Source: an uncultured Microbulbifer sp. (GTDB taxonomy: Bacteria > Pseudomonadota > Gammaproteobacteria > Pseudomonadales > Cellvibrionaceae). From it: DNA of 64,000 bases. Both the position numbers and the translations under genes were made by a program. The stretch is from positions 1-64,000 of the forward strand of contig NZ_CANMKV010000010.1 of NCBI RefSeq assembly GCF_947498635.1. Direction: 5' to 3'. Numbering within the stretch: the stretch's first letter is position 1; each line of letters begins with the position of its first letter. Under the pieces are notes generated by a model, which was not told the DNA's origin, did no database searches, and worked only from the letters and a program-made list of their open reading frames with translations. Of this stretch, positions 1-7,634 are shown in pieces.

Positions 1-249
1 TCTTTAATTACAGCGTATGATCTGCGGTGCAGCATGAGCGCCAAAGGTAATTGCTATGATAACGCTTGTGCAGAAACATTCTTCCACTCACTTAAAGTAG
101 AAGCAATTCATGGTAACCGCTTTCCCACAAGGCGCCTCATGAGAGAAACCGTATTTGAGTATATAGAGATAGACTACAATCGAAATCGCCTACACAGCGC
201 CAATGGCTATCTCAGCCCTGAGGCGTTTGAGGAACAACTAGTCGCTTAG
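1..249 (+). CDS. IS3-family transposase (OrfB), 3' end only
   Basis: The frame is open from the first base of the window, so this is the C-terminal part of a longer protein whose start lies outside. It carries the typical end of an IS3-family DDE integrase core: a [15 protein letters not shown] segment, where the last acidic residue is the catalytic Glu, followed by FFHSLK and a [20 protein letters not shown] block. IS3 OrfB catalyses cutting and joining of the element's ends. The protein ends 30 bases before the element boundary inferred at 279. Whether the element is intact cannot be judged from this window. Confidence 0.9.
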   Translation, partial: SLITAYDLRCSMSAKGNCYDNACAETFFHSLKVEAIHGNRFPTRRLMRETVFEYIEIDYNRNRLHSANGYLSPEAFEEQLVA

Positions 250-250
250 T

Positions 251-279
251 GGTGTGTCCGTCGTTGGTGGGTAGGATCA
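251..279 (+). repeat. Probable right terminal inverted repeat of the IS3 element
   Basis: The 29 bases between the transposase stop and the integrase remnant fit an IS3-family terminal repeat by composition and by their terminal CA. The matching left repeat is not in the window, so the exact length is a guess. Confidence 0.5.
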
Positions 280-475
280 CTTTAGTACAGCGTCAATGAT
301 GATCTTAGAAGAGTACTTGTCACCTAAAAAGGGATACGCAGATTGCTTAGGGTGTTTTGGCATTTCTGAGTATGCTTGGCATTCTTCCGGACTTCTCGAT
401 GGATCCCTATGTAGTTTTCGGCCATATCTTTAAAGCTGACGGCTTTTGCCTTGTTTTGTGCAATCGCTCTTCAGT
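280..475 (-). pseudogene. Tyrosine (P4-type) integrase fragment, frameshifted and cut by the IS
   Basis: On the minus strand one frame reads AKAVSFKDMAENYIGIHREV and then RKNAKHTQKCQNTLSNLRIP. After a shift at a run of T residues (about 325-332) another frame continues with PFLGDKYSSKIIIDAVLK. This follows the core-binding domain of P4-type phage integrases (TFKE.A..YI..HR..WKNAKH..QW..TL...P..GD). The fragment stops at 280, exactly where the IS3 end begins, and has stop codons on its N-terminal side. The catalytic domain is absent here. I infer a dead island or prophage integrase, broken by a frameshift and by the IS. Confidence 0.65.
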
Positions 476-1304
476 GTCACCTTACCGATGTATTCTCTAC
501 TGGTTTCTGGCCTCTCATTGGGTTTTCCACTTGATCGTGGATTTGATAGGAGAAGCCTGGATGGTTTTGGATGAAATAAAATGTACACCCCTGGTTATTA
601 CTGGGTGTTGTGGGGCTGGAAGTCATTTTGGCAGGCGATCTAACCTCCAAAAGCCCGGCTTATGTCGGGCTTTTTTGTATTCAGTCCACGAATCCATCCG
701 TATCAATACTCTTCCCGGATCAAACCTTTTAAGGATAGTGATGTAGAGGCGCCCTAAGCCAAAATATTGCTAGGGGCTGCAGTATTGCGCTGAAGTTACT
801 GCGTAACCAGCGACAATGTAGTTTCTTTCTTAATCTGTGTTTTTGACGTGTGCCTCTGGTGGGTTGCTACGGTTCTGTCGGTTGCTTGCCAAGAAGGTAA
901 GTGAATTAATGGTCTGGTCTAGTAGTAGCGGTGTCGCGCACTATTTTGGAGGAGGGTTTCAGTAGGTTTTTATTTTTAATAATTTGTATTGATTGATTGA
1001 TTATAGAGCATTTGAGTTGTTAATTGTTTTGGTGTCAAGTGAATAGATTATGCCTGCCTGTAATGGATTTGATGAGTATCCTGTCTTGTTAATATGTCTT
1101 CTGCCTAGTTAACCCTCCTTGTATGGAAAGGGAGGAAATGAGTGAATTTTTGTTTTTATGTATTTAAAACTCTGCGTTAGTCAGACTGCTTATCAGGGCG
1201 AAGTGTTGCCTTGTAACGTTGGCTGGGGTGCATAATTGTATTCTCTGCTATGTGCTTAACCAGAAGCTTCTGCAGGTTAGGTTTCATGGAAGTAAACTTC
1301 AATT
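476..1304. other. Gene-free stretch with one terminator-like hairpin
   Basis: No convincing coding sequence was found. The stretch is AT-rich and low in codon structure, holds a hairpin with a T run at 650-677, and a weak inverted repeat CCCTCC/GGGAGG near 1112-1135. It looks like decayed island DNA. Confidence 0.5.
650..677 (+). terminator. Rho-independent terminator, orphan
   Basis: AAAGCCCG and CGGGCTTT form an 8-bp stem around an 8-base loop, followed by a T run. No intact + strand gene ends just upstream, so it may be left over from a lost gene. Confidence 0.7.
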
Positions 1305-2003
1305 ATGTTAATGGGGGTGCAAGTGAAAGCTCTAAATAGAGTCGCTGGAATTTCGGCCATATGTATGGCGTTGCTTTACATTATTGCGTTTATTTTTTTT
1401 GGTTTTGTGTGGTCGTTTCCTTCGGGTGGTAGTCCTGCTGAGAAAATGAATTTCCTTGTTGAAAATCAATTTTCATTCAATGTTATTTATACCTTGATGT
1501 ACTTGGTATTTGCTATTTTTCTCTGCTGTATGGTTGTGGGGTTGTATGAGAAGTTTAAGGGTGAAAGTCCAGCGATAACATCTATAGGGTCTCTGTTTGG
1601 GGCCATTTGGGTGGGGCTAGTTATCGCTAGCGGTATGATCGCGAATATTGGATTGGCTTATGCCATCAGCCTTATGGAGGTCAGCCTGGAAAAGGCCTTT
1701 GATGCTTGGGGGATTATTTATCTCATGGTCGAAAGCCTCGGGGGAGGCAATGAGTTAGTGGGCGGGTTATGGGTGTTGCTAATCAGTATCGCGGCTCTGC
1801 GGGTAGGAGTGTTTTCTCGGTACCTGAATATACTGGGCCTGTTTGTGGGTATGGCAGGTATTGCTACCACCTATCCTGATGAAATTTTCACGGAAATATT
1901 TGGTATCACGCAGATAGGCTGGTTCATCTGGATTGGTGTCTCCCTGCTTGGGCGTGAAAGCGACAGCAAGGATTGGCAGCTGGCGAAGGTCGCTAAGGTA
2001 TAA
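1305..2003 (+). CDS. DUF4386-like integral membrane protein
   Basis: A 232-residue hydrophobic protein with about six membrane segments: roughly residues 15-38, 60-82, 95-120, 125-150, 155-170 and 175-220. The pattern of an N-terminal RVAGISAICMALLYI helix, a short polar loop and a closing GWFIWIGVSL helix resembles DUF4386 proteins, which have no known function. Starts at 1305, 1311 (ATG) and 1323 (GTG) are all possible. The GTG at 1323 has a G-rich stretch at about the right distance, so the protein may be six residues shorter. It stands alone between the integrase remnant and the HdeA-like gene. The family call comes from pattern memory only. Confidence 0.65.
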   Translation: MLMGVQVKALNRVAGISAICMALLYIIAFIFFGFVWSFPSGGSPAEKMNFLVENQFSFNVIYTLMYLVFAIFLCCMVVGLYEKFKGESPAITSIGSLFGAIWVGLVIASGMIANIGLAYAISLMEVSLEKAFDAWGIIYLMVESLGGGNELVGGLWVLLISIAALRVGVFSRYLNILGLFVGMAGIATTYPDEIFTEIFGITQIGWFIWIGVSLLGRESDSKDWQLAKVAKV

Positions 2004-2312
2004 GTTTCACAGTGGAGGTTTGTGGGGGCGGGTAGCCAGGCACGAAAAGACTTTTCTTGGATAGTGCGCCAAAAATGAAAAATGCGTCTATTCTTTCAGT
2101 GGGCCAGGCAGTCTTTAAAAGGACGCCCTGGTTAGCGTTTCCGCTGTCATAGAGCTGGTGTGCAGGTTGGACTTTAGTGTTGGCGAGCTGTTCATTGCGC
2201 TTACTGAAGTGACCGATTGGTGCTCACTCACCAGCTCCAGGGAAGCGAGCGGATTGCACATTACCTGCAGTTGATTCACAGGGTTATACCCTGGAAACTT
2301 GGAGATTTTATT
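2004..2312. other. Intergenic region upstream of the HdeA-like gene
   Basis: About 300 bases without a supported gene. It must hold the promoter of the HdeA-like gene, but I see no clear -35/-10 pair. Confidence 0.4.
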
Positions 2313-2768
2313 GTGAAAAGCACGTATTACATCCTTCCCTTGGTAATTGCCAGTCTTGCTGCTTCTGCTGCCTTGGCGGATAAACATCCAAAGAAGCCGG
2401 CAAAGGACTGGACCTGTGCAGATTTTCTGGCCATTGATGATGAATTCAAGCCGAAAGCAGTTTACTGGGCGGCGGCTTACTCAAAGCGTGGCAAGGAAGA
2501 GGGTGATATGTTGGATATCGATGGCACTGAAAAGGTGACACCGATGATTATTACCGCTTGTACTAAAGCGCCGAAGGAGTCCTTCTGGGCCAAGTTCAAG
2601 GATGAATGGCATAAGATGGGGCGTCACGATAAGAGTGGTAAGGATAAGTCGAAGCCGATGATGAATATGCAGGGTGGTAGCGGTAGCAACAATTCGGGCA
2701 ATGCCCCAAGTGACAGTAGCGACAACAGCGGTAGCAATAACATGCAGAAGCAAAAACAGAAGCAGTAG
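2313..2768 (+). CDS. hdeA: HdeA-like periplasmic acid-stress chaperone with a low-complexity tail
   Basis: HdeA unfolds at low pH and holds periplasmic proteins in solution. Start: GTG at 2313 with GGAG eight bases upstream. Residues 1-22 form a signal peptide ending ALA. The mature part follows HdeA closely: KDWTCADFLAIDDEFKPKAV, then a GTEKVTPMIITAC block and FWAKFKDEW. The two cysteines sit where the HdeA disulfide is expected. After about residue 105 the protein gains a tail rich in Gly, Ser, Asn and Gln ending in repeated Lys-Gln, which enteric HdeA lacks. A terminator follows at 2813. HdeA is best known from enteric bacteria, and this copy lies beside mobile-element remains, so horizontal transfer is possible. 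Confidence 0.8.
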   Translation: MKSTYYILPLVIASLAASAALADKHPKKPAKDWTCADFLAIDDEFKPKAVYWAAAYSKRGKEEGDMLDIDGTEKVTPMIITACTKAPKESFWAKFKDEWHKMGRHDKSGKDKSKPMMNMQGGSGSNNSGNAPSDSSDNSGSNNMQKQKQKQ

Positions 2769-2812
2769 CTGCTGTGAGTTGCTCAGCATAAATCGCTCTG
2801 GCGGTATAGAGG

Positions 2813-2840
2813 GAAACCCGGCTCAGGTCGGGTTTTCTTT
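2813..2840 (+). terminator. Terminator after the HdeA-like gene
   Basis: GAAACCCG and CGGGTTTT pair around a 7-base loop and run into T-rich sequence, 45 bases after the stop codon. Confidence 0.75.
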
Positions 2841-2981
2841 ATTCTGTAATGGGGCAGCCAGTGCGGTAATGACTGCGGTCTGCTGTCGAATTTTTATGCT
2901 GCTGGCAATTAAAGCTGCTATTGTTGCCCGATAGCACGGATCAAATGGAGTTGGGCTGTGGGGAAGACGGCAAGGGATGAG

Positions 2982-3095
2982 GTGAAACGGGGCAGAAGTA
3001 TTAACCGCTCGGCTAGAATGTTTTGGGGCGGTGTGCTTTTGGCAGGCCTTTTTCTGGCGCTTTTTATGCACTCGGCGAAGGCGCTTGGGATATAG
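2982..3095 (+). CDS. Possible 37-residue membrane peptide
   Basis: A GTG codon at 2982, preceded by AAGGGATGAG, opens a 38-codon frame. It encodes a basic N-terminus (KRGRSINRSAR) followed by one hydrophobic helix (MFWGGVLLAGLFLALFM) and a short HSAKALGI end. A positive N-terminus followed by a single helix is typical of small inner-membrane proteins. There is no homology evidence, and short hydrophobic frames arise by chance, so this is tentative. It ends 35 bases before the 3' end of the convergent tRNA-Arg gene. Confidence 0.35.
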   Translation: MKRGRSINRSARMFWGGVLLAGLFLALFMHSAKALGI

Positions 3096-3129
3096 GCCAA
3101 TTGAGCTATTGAAAAAGAGTGGCAGTAAA

Positions 3130-3205
3130 TGGCGCCCCCGGGTGGACTCGAACCACCAGTCCGGACTTAGGAGGTCCGTGGTTTATCCTGTTAACCGACG
3201 GGGGC
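3130..3205 (-). tRNA. tRNA-Arg (anticodon CCT)
   Basis: The minus strand folds as a full cloverleaf: acceptor GCCCCCG/CGGGGGC, anticodon stem CGGAC/GTCCG around loop CTCCTAA, T arm GGTGG TTCGAGT CCACC, discriminator G and an encoded CCA. Anticodon CCT reads AGG. Its 3' end faces the integrase and IS remnants at the left of the window, the side where an island using this gene as its attachment site would sit. Confidence 0.95.
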
Positions 3206-3629
3206 GGAGAGCAGCTGACTATGAAGGGCGGCTATTCTATCTGTTGCGGCGGTAAATGTCATGTCGTGTTTGAATCTCGCCTACCCCTGGGTTCATCTCC
3301 CTCCTTCTCACCAGAGAACAAATGCTTGTCACCTGGGGTAACATGGTGGCGGCTGAGTTACCGCATTTCCCGTCGTCTCTCCTTTCTTTTGATTTCGGCA
3401 AATCTTCATATTCCTTTCGTTAAATCCCGTTAAATTCATAATGCACTGAGCCCCTGCCGGCGGATAATTTTGCTTGATCAGATCTTCACAATGTCTGCAA
3501 TAAGCCTGTCATAGTTCCCCTGTAAAATTCTGCTTGACCAGGATTGTTTGGCATCGCTAATCTGCTACTGCACCGTAAAGTGCGATAAGGATATTTCTGC
3601 TTTCACGGATCAAGATTATGGAGTTTCGT
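3206..3629. other. Intergenic region with two spaced 16-base repeats
   Basis: This 424-base stretch separates the divergently read tRNA-Arg and the 58-residue gene. No gene was found. It contains two similar 16-base boxes exactly 60 bases apart (3466 and 3526), given separately. Confidence 0.5.
3466..3541 (+). repeat. Two 16-base direct repeats 60 bases apart
   Basis: AATTTTGCTTGATCAG at 3466-3481 and AATTCTGCTTGACCAG at 3526-3541 differ at two positions. They lie 90-165 bases upstream of the small gene at 3630 and could be repeated promoter or operator elements. Confidence 0.4.
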
Positions 3630-3806
3630 ATGAACGTTAACGAAAAGCACATGGTTTTTGATAGTGTGGACATTCCACAAGTTGCAACTGAAGTACTAAG
3701 GCAAGCTACATCTCAACCACCGCGCGATGCACGTCGTATGATAGAGGATAAATTGGAGGAGAGGCGTTTAAGTCGTGAATTAATGGAATACGATTTTGAT
3801 GCTTAG
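3630..3806 (+). CDS. PA3496-type small conserved protein
   Basis: A 58-residue, charged protein. The C-terminal half (DARRMIEDKLEERRLSREL followed by EYDFDA) has the look of the small PA3496 family of Pseudomonas and relatives, whose role is unsettled. No signal peptide or membrane segment is seen. The start at 3630 is chosen because GGAG lies six to nine bases upstream; an ATG at 3618 overlaps that site. It stands alone, with long non-coding stretches on both sides. Confidence 0.65.
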   Translation: MNVNEKHMVFDSVDIPQVATEVLRQATSQPPRDARRMIEDKLEERRLSRELMEYDFDA

Positions 3807-4161
3807 TAAAAAATAAGTCATTAAGTCTTGGGATCGTGCGGTACATACCAGGCTTGCGTAGTAGTTTCAAAACGTCAGCAGGATGTTCCGCACAGTCAAA
3901 TCAATCACCTCCTTTCTTACCATTCCTTATAGTCTGAAGCTCTTTCGCAACAGCAGCCACTTCTCGATTCCTTCACCCAAAATGCTCTCTGTATTCTCTG
4001 AATAATTACCGGCGTGCTGATGGAATGACGCACGGAAAGGGCACGCATGCCGACTATGAGCCGGCATGCGGCTGCGAAATACCATGAATTATGCGTTCTG
4101 GGGCTACATTTCACGGGCAATAAAATAGGTGGGGCTCTCCTATTTTATTGCCGAGCTAGAT
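3807..4161. other. Intergenic region with hairpins
   Basis: No supported gene. It contains a 9-bp inverted repeat, CGCATGCCG/CGGCATGCG, at 4044-4070 and a longer hairpin at 4116-4152 just beyond the end of the oxygenase gene. Confidence 0.5.
4116..4152 (-). terminator. Strong hairpin at the 3' end of the oxygenase gene
   Basis: GGCAATAAAATAGG and CCTATTTTATTGCC make a perfect 14-bp stem with a 9-base loop, ten bases past the stop codon. It lacks a clear T run on the minus strand, so it may stabilise the 3' end rather than act as a classical terminator. Confidence 0.6.
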
Positions 4162-4869
4162 TTACATTCGGGTAGCAGGATCTTTCTTTTCTTCTTTTTG
4201 ATTGCCGCCAAGCCAGCCCATCAATTGCTTTAGCTTGTGTGAGAGCTTGCCCCGCTTGGCCTTGCGCTCCTTGTCGGCGGCGCTCACCAGCCAGGCAACT
4301 TGAATAACCAGCCGTTGGCCTTCAAAGGGGAGATGGCCGTGGAAGGAATTTTCCGCGCGTTTGAAGGCGGCGAGTGTGCCGTAGGAGGGGGGGACTTCGG
4401 GGGCGACAGTATCCTCAAAGTCATCGATGCGCTTCAGAAAGCGCAGACAGCCTTTGCCATCAAGGGTCCACTCTGGATTGAGGTAGAGCAGGGCGGTGGC
4501 AATCTTTGATTTGCCGTCGGTGTGAATTCTGCCGTGGCGTTTTTTTAAAGTGCGGCTAATAGAGACGTAGGTTGGATATTGGGAGAGTTTTTCAATGCCC
4601 AGGTTATCCCCAATCGTATCGGCAAACTCCGGAGTGATAAATTGTTCGATCAGGGTGTTGATAGAATCTCCGCACGCATCTTTTTCGTGGGGGAGATAAC
4701 CGGCACCTTTTAGATGTGGGAAATCCTCCAGAAAGGAGGGCATCATCTCTTTGTTTAAAACATTACGGGCAACAAAAAACGGGAAGGGTTGGCGATTGAT
4801 CAGGATATCGTCGTTGTTTATGGCGCGGGTATCGAGCCAGCGGCTGGTGTCCACAGCAGGGCTAGTCAT
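4162..4869 (-). CDS. 2-oxoglutarate/Fe(II)-dependent oxygenase family protein
   Basis: A 235-residue soluble protein with the double-stranded beta-helix iron site. HTD (in GRIHTDGKSK, near residue 116) gives the HxD pair. The distal His is in SFHGHLPFEGQRL near residue 177, and the following Arg is placed to bind 2-oxoglutarate. The chain LLYLNPEWTLDGKGCLRFL between them is the usual core strand. The lysine-rich C-terminus (KRGKLSHKLKQL) is unusual. Such proteins hydroxylate proteins, small metabolites or sugars; the substrate cannot be read from the sequence. It is a single gene, divergent from ccmA. Confidence 0.8.
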   Translation of the reverse strand: MTSPAVDTSRWLDTRAINNDDILINRQPFPFFVARNVLNKEMMPSFLEDFPHLKGAGYLPHEKDACGDSINTLIEQFITPEFADTIGDNLGIEKLSQYPTYVSISRTLKKRHGRIHTDGKSKIATALLYLNPEWTLDGKGCLRFLKRIDDFEDTVAPEVPPSYGTLAAFKRAENSFHGHLPFEGQRLVIQVAWLVSAADKERKAKRGKLSHKLKQLMGWLGGNQKEEKKDPATRM

Positions 4870-5183
4870 TATTGTGCATCCTTACAGGCGGGTTCGGTGC
4901 TTTTATTAATCACCGGGTCACATCAAAAGTTTCTGTTGATGTCGACTACAGAGTTCCCCTAGGTCCACATAGAGGTTGTGGCGCAGGGGCCAACTCACGA
5001 CCCAGCGAAAATATCAGAGCTTGGCCGCGGGGCCAATACTAGCGTACAAAAACGCAATGATTTCCCGCAGAGACTTGTTTGAAATCAAGCCATGAAAGAT
5101 CGGTAGTGTTGAATATCATGCAATTAGCCCAAGTGCCGGTATAATGCCGTTCAGATTTTCGTCAGAGCGGTTTTATCCAAGCA
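4870..5183. other. Divergent promoter region, oxygenase / ccmA
   Basis: A 314-base region between two divergent genes. A TATAAT lies at 5140-5145, 39 bases before ccmA. Confidence 0.5.
5140..5145 (+). promoter_or_regulatory. Candidate -10 box for the ccm operon
   Basis: A perfect TATAAT 39 bases ahead of the ccmA start. No good -35 box is found 16-18 bases upstream; a TTGAAT lies about 25 bases away, so the promoter may need an activator. Confidence 0.45.
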
Positions 5184-5858
5184 ATGTCTGTGACTAACAA
5201 GTCCCCAGCTGTATTGCAAGTGCGCGACCTGGCCTGTGAAAGGGACGGCAGGCGCTTGTTTGAGGGCCTTGACTTTACACTCGGCGCCGGCGCCGCAATT
5301 CAGGTGAAAGGCGGTAACGGCGCGGGTAAGACCACATTGCTGCGCACCTTGATTGGCAGTACCAGTGACTACAGTGGAGAGATCCTCTGGCGCGGCCAGG
5401 TATTTCCGCAGGGGCTTCGCGCTATGCGTGAAGCCCTGCTGTATATCGGTCATCGCGGTGGTGTCCGGGGAGGCCTCACGCCATTAGAGAATCTCACTTG
5501 GTATGGGGCTACAAAGACATCAGCCCTGGAGGCTCTGGAAAGAGTGGATCTTTTCGGCTTTGAAGACTCCCTGTGCAACAGTCTATCGGCCGGCCAGAAT
5601 CGTCGGGTGGCGCTTGCGCGGATGTTCCTGCCGCAGGCGCCCTGCCTGTGGATTCTCGATGAACCTCTGACAGCACTGGATGTGGCTGGCGTTGCGGCAC
5701 TGGAAAAGCAAATGACCACTCACCTGGGCGGCGGTGGCTCCCTTCTCCTGACCTCCCACCAACCCCTCAACATAATGGGGCTGAATTTTGTCGATCTCTC
5801 GGACTGCCTGGTCGAGGAATCTTTTAGCGATACCGGGGGAGAGCATGTCTTTAACTGA
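5184..5858 (+). CDS. ccmA: Haem export / cytochrome c maturation ATPase CcmA
   Basis: This is the ABC ATPase of the CcmABCD complex, which drives release of holo-CcmE after haem is loaded on it. Its 224 residues include Walker A GGNGAGKTT near residue 44, signature LSAGQNRR near 134, Walker B LWILDEPLTALD near 155 and the switch His in TSHQP. Length and order fit the family. It is the first gene of ccmABCDEFG and overlaps ccmB by 14 bases, which suggests coupled translation. Confidence 0.97.
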   Translation: MSVTNKSPAVLQVRDLACERDGRRLFEGLDFTLGAGAAIQVKGGNGAGKTTLLRTLIGSTSDYSGEILWRGQVFPQGLRAMREALLYIGHRGGVRGGLTPLENLTWYGATKTSALEALERVDLFGFEDSLCNSLSAGQNRRVALARMFLPQAPCLWILDEPLTALDVAGVAALEKQMTTHLGGGGSLLLTSHQPLNIMGLNFVDLSDCLVEESFSDTGGEHVFN

Positions 5859-6558
5859 TGTCCAATCTCCGGTGAGCGAAACGCGCGCGACCCCAGGTTT
5901 TCGGGCGCTTTTTAGGATTGAAATGCTCCTTGCCCTACGCAAGAGAGCGGATATTGCCAATCCACTATTATTTTTTGTAACGGTGCTGGCCCTTTTGCCA
6001 TTAGGCGTGGGACCTGAGCCCGATCTGTTGGCTAAAATGGCGCCAGGCATGATTTGGGTTATGGCGCTACTCGCCACCATGCTCTCCCAGGAGAGTCTGT
6101 TTCGCGGTGACTTTGAGGATGGCACCCTGGAGCAGTTGGCGCTGTTGCCCCAGCCCCTGTATTTCGCCGTATTGGCGAAGTCGCTGGTGCATTGGATTGC
6201 AACGGGCCTCCCCTTGGCGCTCTTATCTCCGCTCTTGGCGTTGATGCTAAATCTGCCTACCGAGGGGTACTTTTGCTTGTTTGTGTCACTGTTTCTCGGG
6301 ACTGCGAGTCTCAGTTTGATCGGCGCTATAGGTGCCGCTCTCACGGTAGCTTTGCGTCGCCCCGGACTGCTGTTGGCGCTAATTGTTATGCCGCTGTATG
6401 TGCCCGTGCTAATCTTCGGCACCGGTGCGGTGCAGGCGGCAATAGATGGCTATGCCTACAGCGCGCAGCTGGCGATTCTGGCCGCTCTGCTGGCTGCCGC
6501 CGCAGCTCTGGCTCCACTGGCTGCAGCGGGGGCAATACGTATCAGCCTGGATAATTGA
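5845..6558 (+). CDS. ccmB: Cytochrome c maturation membrane subunit CcmB
   Basis: A 237-residue protein with six hydrophobic helices; CcmB is the permease-like partner of CcmA in the inner membrane. The conserved start region (FRIEMLLALRKRADIANPLL) and the middle (SQESLFRGDFEDGTLEQL) match the family. The ATG at 5845 is chosen because GGGGGAG lies just before it and it fits CcmB length; the frame is open further upstream inside ccmA. The gene ends 13 bases before ccmC. Confidence 0.96.
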   Translation: MSLTDVQSPVSETRATPGFRALFRIEMLLALRKRADIANPLLFFVTVLALLPLGVGPEPDLLAKMAPGMIWVMALLATMLSQESLFRGDFEDGTLEQLALLPQPLYFAVLAKSLVHWIATGLPLALLSPLLALMLNLPTEGYFCLFVSLFLGTASLSLIGAIGAALTVALRRPGLLLALIVMPLYVPVLIFGTGAVQAAIDGYAYSAQLAILAALLAAAAALAPLAAAGAIRISLDN

Positions 6559-6561
6559 TTC

Positions 6562-6566
6562 GGAGG
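6562..6566 (+). promoter_or_regulatory. Ribosome-binding site that fixes the ccmC start
   Basis: GGAGG, five bases before the TTG at 6572. It is the only good Shine-Dalgarno sequence near the expected CcmC N-terminus. Confidence 0.75.
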
Positions 6567-6571
6567 TCTTC

Positions 6572-7315
6572 TTGGCTTGGCAATGGTTTCACCGCTTGGG
6601 TTCACCCCGTTGGTTCTATCAAAAAACCAGCGGGTGGTTACCCTGGTTGGCACTGGTCAGTATTGTTTTGCTGGCAGCGGGTACGGTTTGGGGGCTGGGG
6701 TTTGCACCCGAGGATGCCAAGCAGGGCAATAGCTACCGCATTATCTTTATCCACGTGCCGGCGGCTTTTCTGGCCCTGGCGGGCTACTACATTATGGCGA
6801 TCAGCGGCGCTATAGGCCTTATCTGGAAGATGAAACTCTCCTTCGCCGTTATGCGCGCTGCAGCCCCAATTGGTGCGGTGCTCACCTTTATTTCTCTCTT
6901 TACCGGCGCTGTCTGGGGCAAACCTACCTGGGGAACCTATTGGGTTTGGGATGCCAGGATCACTTCGATGCTGATCCTGCTCTTTTTGTATATCGGGGTG
7001 ATGGCCCTGTCCCAGGCGGTCAGTCGCGAGCAGGTAGCGGATAAGGCCAGCGCGCTGTTGGCTCTGGTTGGCACTGTGAATATCCCGATCATCTATAAGT
7101 CGGTGGATTGGTGGTTCACCCTGCACCAGCCGGCGACTATTCGTCTGACTGAATCCAGCAGTATCGATCCCAGTATGTTTTATCCGCTGTTGATAATGAT
7201 CATCGGTTTCTATTGCCTGTATGCCTGGACCCTACTCACGCATACTCGCACGCTGTTACTGCGCCGCGAGATCCGAACTCAATGGGCGCAACAGGAACTC
7301 GCCGGGGAGAATTAA
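6572..7315 (+). CDS. ccmC: Haem lyase/transfer protein CcmC, TTG start
   Basis: CcmC places haem on CcmE on the periplasmic side. The tryptophan-rich haem site reads WGTYWVWDARITS near residue 120, and conserved His residues flank it (HVPAAF and the later TLHQPA). The start is a TTG at 6572 with GGAGG six bases upstream. It gives a protein starting LAWQWFHRLGSPRWFY, which lines up with known CcmC N-termini, and 247 residues, the usual size. The open frame runs back to 6446 inside ccmB, but that extension has no ribosome site. Six membrane helices are visible. Confidence 0.95.
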   Translation: MAWQWFHRLGSPRWFYQKTSGWLPWLALVSIVLLAAGTVWGLGFAPEDAKQGNSYRIIFIHVPAAFLALAGYYIMAISGAIGLIWKMKLSFAVMRAAAPIGAVLTFISLFTGAVWGKPTWGTYWVWDARITSMLILLFLYIGVMALSQAVSREQVADKASALLALVGTVNIPIIYKSVDWWFTLHQPATIRLTESSSIDPSMFYPLLIMIIGFYCLYAWTLLTHTRTLLLRREIRTQWAQQELAGEN

Positions 7316-7316
7316 A

Positions 7317-7541
7317 GTGCAGTTTCAGTTTTCTAGTTTCGCAGATTTTCTGGCGATGGATGGGCACGGCATTTATGTTTGGATTTCCTTTGCTGTAACT
7401 TTTATCGCCCTCGCCGCTATGGCCCTTTACCCGCGCTTGGCACGACGCCACCTACAGCGGGAATTACTCAATCAGCAGCGCATAGAGCAGCGCCGCCGTA
7501 AGGTAAAAGCGCAGCGGACGGTTGTGCAGGAGAATGCTTAG
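7317..7541 (+). CDS. ccmD: Haem exporter small subunit CcmD, GTG start
   Basis: A 74-residue, single-helix membrane protein that keeps CcmC, CcmE and the ATPase together. FADFLAMDGHGIYVWISFAV is the expected CcmD signature just before and inside the helix; a basic coiled region (RRHLQRELLNQQRIEQRRRK) follows on the cytoplasmic side. The GTG at 7317, one base after the ccmC stop codon, has GGGGAGA upstream. The frame is open upstream inside ccmC but that part is out-of-frame shadow. Confidence 0.93.
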   Translation: MQFQFSSFADFLAMDGHGIYVWISFAVTFIALAAMALYPRLARRHLQRELLNQQRIEQRRRKVKAQRTVVQENA

Positions 7542-7634
7542 GCGCACGCCTAGCTGCAATCGATACGGATTTTAGCCCGGCGGCTACTTGCGGCCGGGCG
7601 GATAAGATCAAAAACTTATGGAGTTCACTCAAAA

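Larger units (their letters stand above)
1..279 (+). mobile_element. IS3-family insertion sequence, right end
   Basis: After the transposase stop the sequence runs GGTGTGTCCGTCGTTGG then ends GGTAGGATCA at 279. Read from the other side this is TGATCCTACCC...GGACACACC, the usual look of an IS3-family terminal inverted repeat, which begins TG and ends CA. From 280 on, integrase-like sequence starts on the opposite strand, which sets the junction. The left end and the target duplication are outside the window. Confidence 0.7.

Noticed and set aside
357..746. A 129-codon + strand open frame
   Set aside because: It has no domain, overlaps the integrase remnant on the other strand and runs through a terminator hairpin.
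3917..4120. A 67-codon minus-strand frame
   Set aside because: Composition is unlike the neighbouring genes and it overlaps two hairpins; no domain seen.
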